Of a stretch of 64,000 bases of DNA, positions 8,267 through 16,791 are shown one piece after another (within the stretch, counting starts at the first letter, position 1; every line of letters begins with the position of its first letter). Position numbers and translations under genes: made by a program. Below the pieces are notes generated by a model. That model was not told the DNA's origin and did not search any database. It was given only the letters and a program-made list of their open reading frames with translations. This DNA is from Oryzisolibacter propanilivorax (GTDB taxonomy: Bacteria; Pseudomonadota; Gammaproteobacteria; Burkholderiales; Burkholderiaceae_C): positions 372,001 to 436,000 of the forward strand of contig NZ_FNHP01000001.1 of NCBI RefSeq assembly GCF_900103645.1. Reading direction: 5' to 3'.

Positions 8267-10405
8267 ATGACCTCTCTCATGGCTTTTCCCTCCACCGCCC
8301 CGGGCGCATTCCGTCCCCTGGCCTGCGCGCTGCTGGCCCTCCTGGCGTCCGGCGCTGCTTCGGCGCAACCCGATGCGGCGCCCGCGCCCGGGCCGGCGGC
8401 ATCCACCACGGGCGTCGGTGCCAGCCTGCCTGCGGTCACCGTTTCCGCCAGCGGCCTGCAGCTGGGCGTGTCCGAGATGACGCAGCCCGTGTCGGTGCTC
8501 GAAGGCGACGCGCTGGTGCGACAGCGGGGCGCCACGCTGGGCGAGACGCTGGAGGGCGAGCCCGGCATCACCGGCAGCCATTTCGGCGCCGGCGCCAGCC
8601 GCCCGGTGATCCGTGGCATGGACGGCGCGCGCGTGCGCGTGCTGACCGATGGCGCCGAGCTGCACGACGCCTCTACCATCAGCCCGGACCACGCCGTGGT
8701 CGCCGAGCCGCTGCTGGCCACGCAGATCGAGGTGCTGCGCGGCCCCTCGGCGCTGGTGCATGGCGCGGGCGCGGTGGGCGGCGTGGTCAACGTGCTGGAC
8801 GGCAAGGTGCCGACGGCCGTGCCGTCCAAGGGCTACGAAGGGAGCGCCGAGGTGCGCGCCGGCAGCGCCGCGCGCGACAAGGCCGGTGCCGTGGCCGTCA
8901 CCGGTGGCACCGGGCCATTCGCCGTCCACGTCGAGGCCGCGGGCCGCGACGCGGGCGACTACCGGGTCGGCAGCGGCTGGGAGGGCGGACGCCGCGTGCC
9001 CGGCAGCTTCAACGACACGCGCAGCGCCAGCCTGGGCCTGTCGTGGGTCGGCGAGAGCGGCTACCTGGGCCTGGCCTTCACGCGCCAGACAGCGCGCTAT
9101 GGCCTGCCCGGGCACAGCCACGGCTTCGAGGGCTGCCACACGCACGGCAACCATCTGCACTGCGGCGCGCACGACCACGACCACGATCATGGCGAGGGGC
9201 ACGAAGAGCACGACCATGCCCATCACGAAAACGACCACGACCACGGCGCGGTGCCCGTGGTGGACCTGCGCAGCGAGCGCATCGACCTGCGCGGCGAGCT
9301 GCGCAACCCATTCGCCGGCGTGGCCGCGCTACGCCTGCGCGGCGGCTTCACCGACTACGTGCACGACGAGATCGAGGGCGGCGAAGTCGCCACCACCTTC
9401 AAGAACAAGGCGCATGACCTGCGTGTGGAGCTGCAGCACCAGCCCATCGCCGGCCTGCGCGGCCTGGTGGGCGTGCGCACCGCCGAGCGCAAGTTCAGCG
9501 CCGTGGGCGAGGAGGCCTACGTGCAGCCCACGCGCACGCGCTCGACCGGCCTGTTCCTGCTGGAGGAATACCGCCTGGGCGACTGGCGCATCGAGGGCGC
9601 GCTGCGCCACGACCGGCAGAGCGCCCGCGCACTGGACAGCGATGTGGAGCGCTCGCACCACGGCACCTCGGCCTCGCTAGGTGCCGTCTGGCGCGTGGCG
9701 CCGGGCTATTCGCTGGGCACCACCGTCACCCGCGCCAGCCGCGCGCCCACGGCCGAGGAGCTGTATGCGCGCGGCCTGCACATGGCCACCGCTACCTACG
9801 AGCGCGGCGACGCCGAGCTGCGCTCGGAGATCTCGCGCAACGTCGATCTGACGCTGCGCAAGACCAGCGGCCCGACCACCTTCGACGTGTCGGTGTACCG
9901 CAATAGCATCCGCCACTACATCCATGGCCGCACGCTGGACGAGCTGGATGGCCTGCAGCTGCTGCAGTTCAGCCAGGCTGACGCCACCTTCACCGGCATC
10001 GAAGGCCGCGTACGCCAGGCGCTGACGCGCCAGATCGGCCTGACGCTGTGGGGCGACAGCGTGCGCGCGCGGCTGGACGGCGGCGGACGCCTGCCGCGCA
10101 TCGCGCCGGCGCGCGTCGGCCTGAAGCTGGACGCGCAGTGGCAGTCCTGGCAGGGCGACATCGAGTGGCTGCAGGTGGCGCGGCAAAGCCGCGTGGCGCA
10201 GTTCGAGAGCGCCACGCCCGGGTATGGCATGTTGAACCTGGGCCTGGCCTACCACGGCGGCACCAGCACGGCCACGCCGTGGCAGGTCTACCTGAAGGCG
10301 CGCAACCTGACCGACCGGCTGGCGTACTCGCACGTCTCCTTCGTCAAGGACGCGGCCCCGCTGGCCGGGCGCAGCGTGGTGCTGGGCATGCGCGTGGCGT
10401 TCTGA
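8267..10405 (+). CDS. ZnuD-like TonB-dependent receptor with His-rich extracellular loop
   Basis: A 712-residue outer-membrane receptor: signal peptide to about residue 31 (GAASA), plug with RPVIRGMDGARVRVL and VLRGPSALVHGAGAVGGVVN, then barrel strands ending in a terminal Phe. Between about residues 287 and 326 is an extreme His/Asp/Glu-rich loop with repeated HDHDH and HEEHDHAHH units, plus Cys-His pairs just before it (EGCHTHGNHLHCGAHD). His-rich loops of this sort are the mark of zinc receptors such as Neisseria ZnuD, so zinc (perhaps also nickel or cobalt) is the likely substrate. The position between B12 genes leaves a cobalt link open. An in-frame ATG at 8279 is an alternative start. 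Confidence 0.85.
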   Translation: MTSLMAFPSTAPGAFRPLACALLALLASGAASAQPDAAPAPGPAASTTGVGASLPAVTVSASGLQLGVSEMTQPVSVLEGDALVRQRGATLGETLEGEPGITGSHFGAGASRPVIRGMDGARVRVLTDGAELHDASTISPDHAVVAEPLLATQIEVLRGPSALVHGAGAVGGVVNVLDGKVPTAVPSKGYEGSAEVRAGSAARDKAGAVAVTGGTGPFAVHVEAAGRDAGDYRVGSGWEGGRRVPGSFNDTRSASLGLSWVGESGYLGLAFTRQTARYGLPGHSHGFEGCHTHGNHLHCGAHDHDHDHGEGHEEHDHAHHENDHDHGAVPVVDLRSERIDLRGELRNPFAGVAALRLRGGFTDYVHDEIEGGEVATTFKNKAHDLRVELQHQPIAGLRGLVGVRTAERKFSAVGEEAYVQPTRTRSTGLFLLEEYRLGDWRIEGALRHDRQSARALDSDVERSHHGTSASLGAVWRVAPGYSLGTTVTRASRAPTAEELYARGLHMATATYERGDAELRSEISRNVDLTLRKTSGPTTFDVSVYRNSIRHYIHGRTLDELDGLQLLQFSQADATFTGIEGRVRQALTRQIGLTLWGDSVRARLDGGGRLPRIAPARVGLKLDAQWQSWQGDIEWLQVARQSRVAQFESATPGYGMLNLGLAYHGGTSTATPWQVYLKARNLTDRLAYSHVSFVKDAAPLAGRSVVLGMRVAF

Positions 10406-10522
10406 CGCCCCGGCCCAGCCGCCGTACGGGCGGCCAGCGGGAATGGCCCATGCCTCGCCCGCCGGCCGCCCCTCGCGATTCTTGTATCGTCGCCGGTTTG
10501 CCTTTCAGGAGAACCCTTCGCC

Positions 10523-11092
10523 ATGCAGATCGAAACCCCACCCAGCGCCAAGCCCTATGAAAAGCCCGAGGGCGAGCGGCGCGGCCTGGTCATCGTCAAC
10601 ACTGGCGACGGCAAGGGCAAGAGCACGGCCGCCTTCGGCCTGGCGTTTCGCGCCACCGGCCGGGGCAAGACGGTCAAGGTGTTCCAGTTCATGAAGGTGC
10701 CGACCGCCCGCTTCGGCGAGCACCGCCTGGCCGAGCAGGTCGGCCTGCCCGTGGAGGGCCTGGGCGACGGCTTTTCTTGGAAGAGCAAGGACCTGGAACA
10801 GTCCGCCCAGCTGGCGCGCGATGGCTGGGCCAAGGCGCGCGAGGCCATCCTGTCGGGCGAGTACTTCCTGGTGGTACTTGATGAGGTGACCTATCCGCTG
10901 ATCTACGGTTGGCTGCCGCTGCAGGAGGTGCTGGACACGCTGGCGCAGCGGCCCAAGGACGTGCATGTGTGCCTGACGGGCCGGCGCTGCCCGCAGGAGC
11001 TCATCGACCTGGCGGACACGGTGACGGAGATGAAGATGGTCAAGCACGCCTTCCAGGCCGGCGTGCCGGCGCAGCGCGGCATTGAGGATTGA
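10523..11092 (+). CDS. cobO: Cob(I)yrinic acid a,c-diamide adenosyltransferase CobO (BtuR)
   Basis: Transfers the 5'-deoxyadenosyl group from ATP to the reduced cobalt of corrinoids. The 189-residue protein has the characteristic P-loop variant NTGDGKGKSTAAFGLA (31-46), a VFQFMK block, LVVLDEVTYPL and the C-terminal LTGRRCPQELIDLAD. The start is set by AGGAGA nine bases upstream. It is a single-gene unit separated from the riboswitch operon by the zinc receptor; I see no second riboswitch in front of it (10406-10522). Confidence 0.95.
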   Translation: MQIETPPSAKPYEKPEGERRGLVIVNTGDGKGKSTAAFGLAFRATGRGKTVKVFQFMKVPTARFGEHRLAEQVGLPVEGLGDGFSWKSKDLEQSAQLARDGWAKAREAILSGEYFLVVLDEVTYPLIYGWLPLQEVLDTLAQRPKDVHVCLTGRRCPQELIDLADTVTEMKMVKHAFQAGVPAQRGIED

Positions 11093-11168
11093 CGGCCGCG
11101 CAGCGCCGGGCCCTGGCCACGGCCGGGCGCACAATGCCCCATCCATCGCCTGAAGCCGGAGCGCCGCC

Positions 11169-11792
11169 ATGACCCTGCCATCCCTGCACATCGCCACGCC
11201 GCTGGGCGAGATGCTGGCCGTGGCCTCCAGCCACGGCTTGTGCCTGCTCGAATTCGTCGGCCAAGACGGCCTGGAGCGCGAACTGGCCCAAGTGCATGCC
11301 GCCCGCATGGGGATGGGCGGGCAGGGCGCGCAGGCGCTGCTGCAGCAGACGGCGCGCGAACTGGCGGAGTACTTCGGCGGTCAGCGGCGCGCGTTTTCGA
11401 TCTCCCTCGATCTGGTCGGCACGCCGTTCCAGCAGCGCGCCTGGGCCGCGCTGCTGGCCATCCCCTTCGGACAGCAGCGCAGCTATGCCGACCATGCACG
11501 CGCCATCGGCCAGCCCACGGCGACGCGCGCGGTGGCGGGCGCCAACGGGCGCAACAAGGTCAGCATCGTCGTGCCCTGCCACCGCGTGATCGGCAGCGAC
11601 GGGCGGTTGACCGGCTTCACCGGCGGGCTGAACCGCAAGCGGGCGCTGCTGGCGCTGGAGGGCTGGAGCGAGCACGCCCTGCACCCGGCCGAGCGGCGTG
11701 GCGACGAACTGCAGCAGGTCCTGGCCTTCGAGGCGGAACGCATCGCCTTGCCCACCGGCCGGCACGCCGGCGCAGCAGCCGTACCTGCGTAA
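11169..11792 (+). CDS. ogt: Methylated-DNA-protein cysteine methyltransferase
   Basis: Repairs O6-alkylguanine by irreversible transfer to its own Cys. The 207-residue protein has the active-site motif VPCHRV (about 137-142), preceded by the helix-turn-helix region (SYADHARAIG, TATRAVAGANGRN). The N-terminal half is the ribonuclease-H-like domain without the Ada metal-binding N-terminus. The C-terminal 40 residues beyond the usual ALEG stretch form an Ala-rich tail. A GGAG precedes the start. It stands alone; the neighbours are unrelated. Confidence 0.92.
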   Translation: MTLPSLHIATPLGEMLAVASSHGLCLLEFVGQDGLERELAQVHAARMGMGGQGAQALLQQTARELAEYFGGQRRAFSISLDLVGTPFQQRAWAALLAIPFGQQRSYADHARAIGQPTATRAVAGANGRNKVSIVVPCHRVIGSDGRLTGFTGGLNRKRALLALEGWSEHALHPAERRGDELQQVLAFEAERIALPTGRHAGAAAVPA

Positions 11793-11909
11793 GCGCGACG
11801 CGCGCCTGCACCCCGGACAGGCGCTGGTTCTGTCTGGCGATCGGTACAGGGCGGCCCCGGCGCCGCTCTGGCACGGCATGATGGCCGCCAATCCCGTGCC
11901 CTGCCGCCC

Positions 11910-13253
11910 ATGAAAGCCCGACTGCGCTACTTCCTGAACGCCCTGGCCGACGCCTTCTGGCTGGTGCCGGCGGCCATGGTCGCCGGTGCCAGCGTGCTGG
12001 CGGTGCTGCTGGTGCAGCTCGACCGCGGCGGCCAGCTGCCGCACTGGCTGACGGCCAGCGACTGGTTCTACAACGGCGGCGGCACCGGCGCACGCACGCT
12101 GCTGGGCGCCATCGCCTCATCGGCCATCGGCGTGGCCGGCACGGTGTTTTCCATCACCATCGCGGCCCTGTCCCTGGCCGCGGGGCAGATGGGCCCGCGC
12201 CTGCTGCGCAACTTCACGCGCGACCGGGGCGTGCAGTGCACGCTGGGCGCCTTCCTCGGCACCTTCTCCTATGCGCTGATGGTGCTGCGCACCGTGCGCA
12301 CGCAGGACGAGGGCGTGTTCACGCCACACCTGGCGCTCACTTTTGGGATCGTGCTGGCGTTCGGCTGCATCGGCACGCTGGTGTACTTCGTCGCGCACAT
12401 GGCCAGCCGCATCAACGTCGGCACGGTGGTCAACCTGGTGAGCGAGGACATGCGCGCCGCAGTGCTGGCCCTGGTGCGGGACGAGCCGCATCCCGAGCCT
12501 CCCGCCGAGGCCTTCTGGGCGCACGCTGCACCGGTGTGCGACGCCCGGCGCGGCTATCTGCAGCAGCTGGACGCGGATGCGCTGGCCGACTGGGCGGCGC
12601 AGCACGGCACCGCGCTGCGACTGCTGGTGCGCCAGGGCGACTATGTATTTCCCGGCGCCCCCATCGCGCTGCTCGCACGTGACGTGCCCGGCGCGGCCGA
12701 GGCCATCCGCGGCGCCACCGCGCTGGAGGACGTGCGCGGCAGCGCCGGCGACGCCGGCCACGCGGTGCGCCAGCTGGTGGAGGTAGCGGTGCGCGCGCTC
12801 TCGCCCGGTGTCAACGACCCGCACACCGCACTGGGCGTGCTGGATCAGCTGGGCGCGGCGCTGTGCGATCTGGCGGGCCGTTCCTTGCCCACCGGCGTAT
12901 GGCAGCGTGAGGGGCGCGTGGCGCTGGTGGTGCCGGTGCTGCGCTACGCCAGCTTGGTGGACGCCATGTTCCACATGGTGCGGCAAAACGCCAGCACCAG
13001 CCCGGCCGTGCTGCTGCGCCTGCTGCAGGTGCTGACCGCTGTATTGCACTGCGAGGGTGACGCAGCGCGCCGCGCCGCGCTGGCCCGGCATGCCGCACTG
13101 GTCTGGGCGGACGCGCAGCGCAGCGTGCCCAACCCGTCGGACGTGCAGGACATCGGCCGACGCTACCAGGCGCTGCAGCGCGCGCTGGCGCAGCCGCCGG
13201 GCGTCCGGCCCGCTGCAGCCCGATCCACGGCCGGGCAGGAGCCAGACCGATGA
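11910..13253 (+). CDS. DUF2254 membrane protein
   Basis: A 447-residue protein with four hydrophobic segments in the first 170 residues (about 15-35, 68-90, 110-130, 140-160), followed by a large soluble domain. The blocks GTVFSITIAALSLAAGQMGPR and SPGVNDPHTA identify it as DUF2254. The function of this family is not established. The stop overlaps the start of a Na+:H+ antiporter (ATGA, 13250-13253), so the two are probably made together, which hints at an ion-homeostasis role here. The start at 11910 has no strong ribosome binding site. Confidence 0.82.
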   Translation: MKARLRYFLNALADAFWLVPAAMVAGASVLAVLLVQLDRGGQLPHWLTASDWFYNGGGTGARTLLGAIASSAIGVAGTVFSITIAALSLAAGQMGPRLLRNFTRDRGVQCTLGAFLGTFSYALMVLRTVRTQDEGVFTPHLALTFGIVLAFGCIGTLVYFVAHMASRINVGTVVNLVSEDMRAAVLALVRDEPHPEPPAEAFWAHAAPVCDARRGYLQQLDADALADWAAQHGTALRLLVRQGDYVFPGAPIALLARDVPGAAEAIRGATALEDVRGSAGDAGHAVRQLVEVAVRALSPGVNDPHTALGVLDQLGAALCDLAGRSLPTGVWQREGRVALVVPVLRYASLVDAMFHMVRQNASTSPAVLLRLLQVLTAVLHCEGDAARRAALARHAALVWADAQRSVPNPSDVQDIGRRYQALQRALAQPPGVRPAAARSTAGQEPDR

Positions 13254-14509
13254 CCACGTTCGACATCGCCGCCCTGTGCCTGGTGGTCACGGCGCTGCTG
13301 GCCTACCTGAACCATCGTTTCGTGCGTCTGCCCACGGCCATCGGGGTGATGGTCATCGCCCTGGCGCTGTCGCTGGCCCTGGTGGCGCTGGACGCCGCCG
13401 GCATCGCGTCGGGCCTGCGCGAATACGAGGCGTCGTTCGTGCGCTCGGTGCATTTTTCCGAGGTGCTGATGCAGGGCATGCTGTCGTTCCTGTTGTTTGC
13501 CGGCGCCCTGCAGGTCGATCTGAGCGCGCTGCGGCGCTGGCGCTGGCAGGTGGCGGCGCTGGCCATCGGCGGTACGCTGGTGTCCACGCTCGTCGTGGGC
13601 GCGGCGATGTGGCTGGCGTTGCCGCTCGTCGGCCTGCCGCTGCCGCTGCTGCACTGCCTGGTTTTCGGCGCGCTGATCTCGCCCACCGACCCGATCGCCG
13701 TCATGGGCATCCTCAAGTCCGCCGGCGCGCCGCAGGAGCTGGAGCTGGTCATCGCTGGCGAGTCGCTGTTCAACGACGGCGTTGGTGTGGTGCTGTTCGC
13801 ATTGCTGGTGGGCGTGCTGGCCACGGGCGAGGTGCCGGACGCAGCGCAGGCCGGCATGCTGCTGCTGCGCGAGGCGGGCGGTGGCCTGGCCTTCGGGCTG
13901 ATCCTGGGCTATATCGCCTTCCGGCTGCTCAAGAGCATCGACCACTACCAGGTCGAGGTGCTGCTGACGCTGGCGACCGTGATGGGCGGCTATGCGCTGG
14001 CCAGCCACCTGCACGTGTCCGGGCCGCTGGCCATGGTGATCAGCGGGCTGATGATCGGCAACCGGGGCCGGGCGCAGGCCATGTCGGACCACACCCAGCG
14101 CTACATCGACATGTTCTGGGAGCTGCTCGACGAGATCCTGAACGCGGTATTGTTCGTGCTGATCGGGCTGGAGGTCATCCTGATTGCCTTCTCGCCGGCG
14201 TTGCTGGCAGGTGGAGCGCTGGCGATCGCGGTGACGCTGCTGGCGCGCTGGCTCACCGTCGCGGTGCCGGCGCGCGCGGGCGCCCAGGCGCTGCCGGATG
14301 GTGCTGCACACGTGCTGGCCTGGGGCGGGTTGCGCGGCGGTATCTCGGTGGCGCTGGCGCTGTCGCTGCCCCTGGGGCCGCTGCGCGAGACGTTGCTGGC
14401 GCTGACGTACTGCGTGGTGGTGTTCTCGATCTTGGTGCAGGGCCTGAGCATCGGGCGTGTGGTGCGCGCCGTGCTGCCAGCGCACGGCGCCGATGCGCGC
14501 ACTGGCTGA
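13250..14509 (+). CDS. Cation:proton antiporter, CPA1 / NhaP type
   Basis: A 419-residue inner-membrane protein with about 12 helices. The ion-site block SPTDPIAVMGILKSAGAP (about 144-161) and GESLFNDGVGVVLF carry the conserved Asp residues of Na+(K+)/H+ exchangers; WGGLRGGISVALALSLP near 360 is the family's C-terminal Arg block. It lacks a large cytoplasmic regulatory tail. It starts inside the stop codon of the DUF2254 gene, so translation is likely coupled. DUF421 follows after 61 bases. Whether Na+ or K+ is transported cannot be read from the sequence. Confidence 0.88.
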   Translation: MTTFDIAALCLVVTALLAYLNHRFVRLPTAIGVMVIALALSLALVALDAAGIASGLREYEASFVRSVHFSEVLMQGMLSFLLFAGALQVDLSALRRWRWQVAALAIGGTLVSTLVVGAAMWLALPLVGLPLPLLHCLVFGALISPTDPIAVMGILKSAGAPQELELVIAGESLFNDGVGVVLFALLVGVLATGEVPDAAQAGMLLLREAGGGLAFGLILGYIAFRLLKSIDHYQVEVLLTLATVMGGYALASHLHVSGPLAMVISGLMIGNRGRAQAMSDHTQRYIDMFWELLDEILNAVLFVLIGLEVILIAFSPALLAGGALAIAVTLLARWLTVAVPARAGAQALPDGAAHVLAWGGLRGGISVALALSLPLGPLRETLLALTYCVVVFSILVQGLSIGRVVRAVLPAHGADARTG

Positions 14510-14570
14510 AGGGCCCCGCGCAGGCGATACACCCTCCTTTCCACCCATTCGGTTCCTCGAGGCAAGCGCC

Positions 14571-15089
14571 ATGTTCTTCAACAGCTGGATGGATCTGCTG
14601 CACGTCGCCGTGGTGGGCGTGCTGGTGTATTTCGGCCTGATCCTGAGCCTGCGCCTGGCGGGCAAGCGCACGCTGTCGAAGTGGAACGCCTTCGACATGG
14701 TCATCACCGTGGCGCTGGGCTCGACCCTGTCCAGCGCGTTCCTGTCGAAGGACGTGTCGCTGGCACAGGGCCTGGCGGCCATTGTGGTGATGGTGGCGCT
14801 GCAGTTCGCCATCAGCTGGACGATGGTGCGCTCCGCGCGGGTGCGCGGCGTGGTCAAGGCACGCCCGACGCTGCTGTTCGACCGAGGCGAGTTTCTTGAA
14901 GGGCCGATGCGCACGCAGCGGGTGACGCACTCGGAAATCCGCGCCGCCATCCGGGGCGCCGGCCATGCGGCGCTGGAGGATGTGGAGGCGGTGGTGCTGG
15001 AGACCAATGGCGACTTCAGCGTGCTGCGGCGCGTGCAACAGCCCGGCGAGCGCACGGCGCTGTGCGATGTGGAGGGAGCCGGGCAGTAA
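14571..15089 (+). CDS. DUF421 membrane protein (YetF-like)
   Basis: A 172-residue protein. Three hydrophobic helices occupy residues 8-85, with RLAGKRTLSKWNAFDMVITV between the first and second, the family hallmark. After them comes a small soluble domain with KARPTLLFDRGEF. Members of this family are membrane proteins of uncertain function, in Bacillus linked to phosphatidylserine decarboxylation or spore membranes. The ATG at 14571 begins right before the first helix and is preferred over longer in-frame starts that overlap the antiporter gene. Confidence 0.82.
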   Translation: MFFNSWMDLLHVAVVGVLVYFGLILSLRLAGKRTLSKWNAFDMVITVALGSTLSSAFLSKDVSLAQGLAAIVVMVALQFAISWTMVRSARVRGVVKARPTLLFDRGEFLEGPMRTQRVTHSEIRAAIRGAGHAALEDVEAVVLETNGDFSVLRRVQQPGERTALCDVEGAGQ

Positions 15090-15155
15090 CCATCCGCCGC
15101 CCTGAACGCTATGCCGTTCGCTGGCGGGTTGCCCTCGCAAGACCCGAGCCAAAAC

Positions 15156-15190
15156 AAAAGCCCTGTGGGTCATCGACTCACAGGGCTTTT
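15156..15190 (-). terminator. Intrinsic terminator downstream of tRNA-Ser
   Basis: Stem 15156-15170 pairs with 15176-15190 (AAAAGCCCTGTGGGT / ACTCACAGGGCTTTT, one G-T wobble) with a 5-base loop. On the minus strand it ends in TTTTGTTTT and lies 10 bases past the tRNA 3' end. The A-run on the other side means it could also stop transcripts coming from the DUF421 gene. Confidence 0.85.
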
Positions 15191-15199
15191 GCAGGTGTA

Positions 15200-15289
<90 letters not shown>

Positions 15290-15357
15290 GAAGCCCGCGA
15301 TTGTAGCAGCGATTCGGGCGCCTTCCGGCGAAGAGGATCCGGCCCTGGCGCGCGGCC

Positions 15358-16521
15358 TCACGGCACCAGGACCACCTTGCGACACTCCTCTTCCTTCTTC
15401 TCGAAGATCTCGTAGCCGCGCGCCGCCTCGGCCAAGTGCATGCGGTGGGTGATGAGGTTTTCCGGGCGCAGCTTGCCGTCCTGGATCAGCGCCAGCAGCT
15501 CGGGCAGGAAGCGCTGCACATGCGTCTGGCCCATCTTGAAAGTGAGGCCCTTGTCGAATGCATCGCCGAACAGGAAGCCGTGGATGAAGCCTGCATACAC
15601 CCCCGGCACGCTGACGATGCCGCCGCGGCGCGTGGCGGCGATGCACTGGCGTAGCGCCTTGCCGCTGGAGCCTTCCACCTTGATGGTGGTCAGCAGCGTC
15701 TCCAGCGCGCTGCCCTTGGCCTCGAAGCCGACGGCGTCGATGCTGGCGTCCACGCCATGCCCGCCGGTGCCTTCCAGGATGATCTCGGCCGGGTCGTCGT
15801 GCTTGTCGAAGTTGATTGGAATCACGCCGTACTCCTGCTGCGCGTACTGCAGCCGGTAGTCGTTGTGGTCGATCATGAAGATGGTCTGCGCACCCAGGTG
15901 GCGCGCGCACATGGCCGCCATGCAGCCCACCGGCCCGGCGCCGAAGATGGCGATCGTCGAGCCGGGGCCGACCTCGGCGTTCACCACCGCCTGCCAGCCT
16001 GTGGGCAGGATGTCGGACAGAAACAGCACCCGCTCGTCCTCCAGCCCGGCCGGGATGACGATGGGCCCGCTGTTGGCCTTGGGCACGCGCACATACTCGG
16101 CCTGGCCGCCGGCGTAGCCGCCGTACAGGTGCGAGTAGCCGAACAGCCCGGCGCCGGGCGTGCTTGATTTCTTGTTCAGGATGGCGCCGCGGCCGGTATT
16201 GGTGTTCTCGCAGGCGGCGAACAGCGTCTTGTCGCAGTAGAAGCACCGTCCGCAGGCGATCACGAAGGGCACGACCACCCGGTCGCCTTTGGACAGGGCG
16301 GTCACGCCCGTGCCCACCTCCTCGACCACGCCCATGAACTCGTGGCCCAGGATGTCGCCAGACTCCATGCCGGGAATCTTGCCGCGGTAGATGTGCAGGT
16401 CCGAGCCGCAGATGGCGGTGGCCGTCACGCGCAGGATGATGTCCTCGGGGTCGGACAGGAAGGGGTCGGGCACGTTGTCGACGCGCACGTCCTTGGCGCC
16501 GTGGTAGGTCAGGGCTTTCAT
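15358..16521 (-). CDS. Zinc-dependent alcohol dehydrogenase, formaldehyde-dehydrogenase-like
   Basis: A 387-residue medium-chain dehydrogenase. The catalytic zinc site is [10 protein letters not shown] with [12 protein letters not shown]. The structural zinc site is [15 protein letters not shown]. The NAD(P) site [12 protein letters not shown] lies near 190. The extra loop after the structural zinc site ([13 protein letters not shown]) resembles glutathione-independent formaldehyde dehydrogenase-like proteins, but the substrate is not certain. I chose the ATG at 16521 because AAGGAG lies 7 bases upstream; a longer in-frame start at 16563 has none. It is divergent from cbiB. Confidence 0.85.
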   Translation of the reverse strand: MKALTYHGAKDVRVDNVPDPFLSDPEDIILRVTATAICGSDLHIYRGKIPGMESGDILGHEFMGVVEEVGTGVTALSKGDRVVVPFVIACGRCFYCDKTLFAACENTNTGRGAILNKKSSTPGAGLFGYSHLYGGYAGGQAEYVRVPKANSGPIVIPAGLEDERVLFLSDILPTGWQAVVNAEVGPGSTIAIFGAGPVGCMAAMCARHLGAQTIFMIDHNDYRLQYAQQEYGVIPINFDKHDDPAEIILEGTGGHGVDASIDAVGFEAKGSALETLLTTIKVEGSSGKALRQCIAATRRGGIVSVPGVYAGFIHGFLFGDAFDKGLTFKMGQTHVQRFLPELLALIQDGKLRPENLITHRMHLAEAARGYEIFEKKEEECRKVVLVP

Positions 16522-16791
16522 GGGCAGGCTCCTTACGGGGGTGGGGACTGGGAACGGCGGCACAGCGGCCGGGCGAAGCGGTCAATCTAGGAGGGCCGCG
16601 CCGGGCGGCCTGTCAGCGCGCACGCGCCCGCCCTGTAGGCAGCGCGCGGGCGGTTAGGCTTGGCGGCTCTAGCGTGGTGAGGATGGATGGGCGATGGCGA
16701 GGGTTGGCAAGGCGAACAGGGCAGGGAGCGCGCGGTGCGTGACAGTGCTGGCGAGGCAGGACGTTTGCGCCGCGCTGCGGGGCGACCGCCC
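16522..16791. other. Divergent intergenic region, no B12 riboswitch seen
   Basis: This 270-base interval separates the dehydrogenase and cbiB, which are transcribed apart. It holds GC-rich inverted stretches but none of the conserved riboswitch blocks found at 432-606, so the cbiB-cobT operon appears to lack the B12 switch of the btuB operon. An open frame extends the cbiB frame upstream to 16687 but looks non-coding (Gly/Arg-rich, unlike CbiB). Confidence 0.5.

Noticed and set aside
16522-16791. Second cobalamin riboswitch upstream of cbiB
   Set aside because: Neither the GCCCCCGCAAC core nor an AGCCCGGATACC-like block is present.
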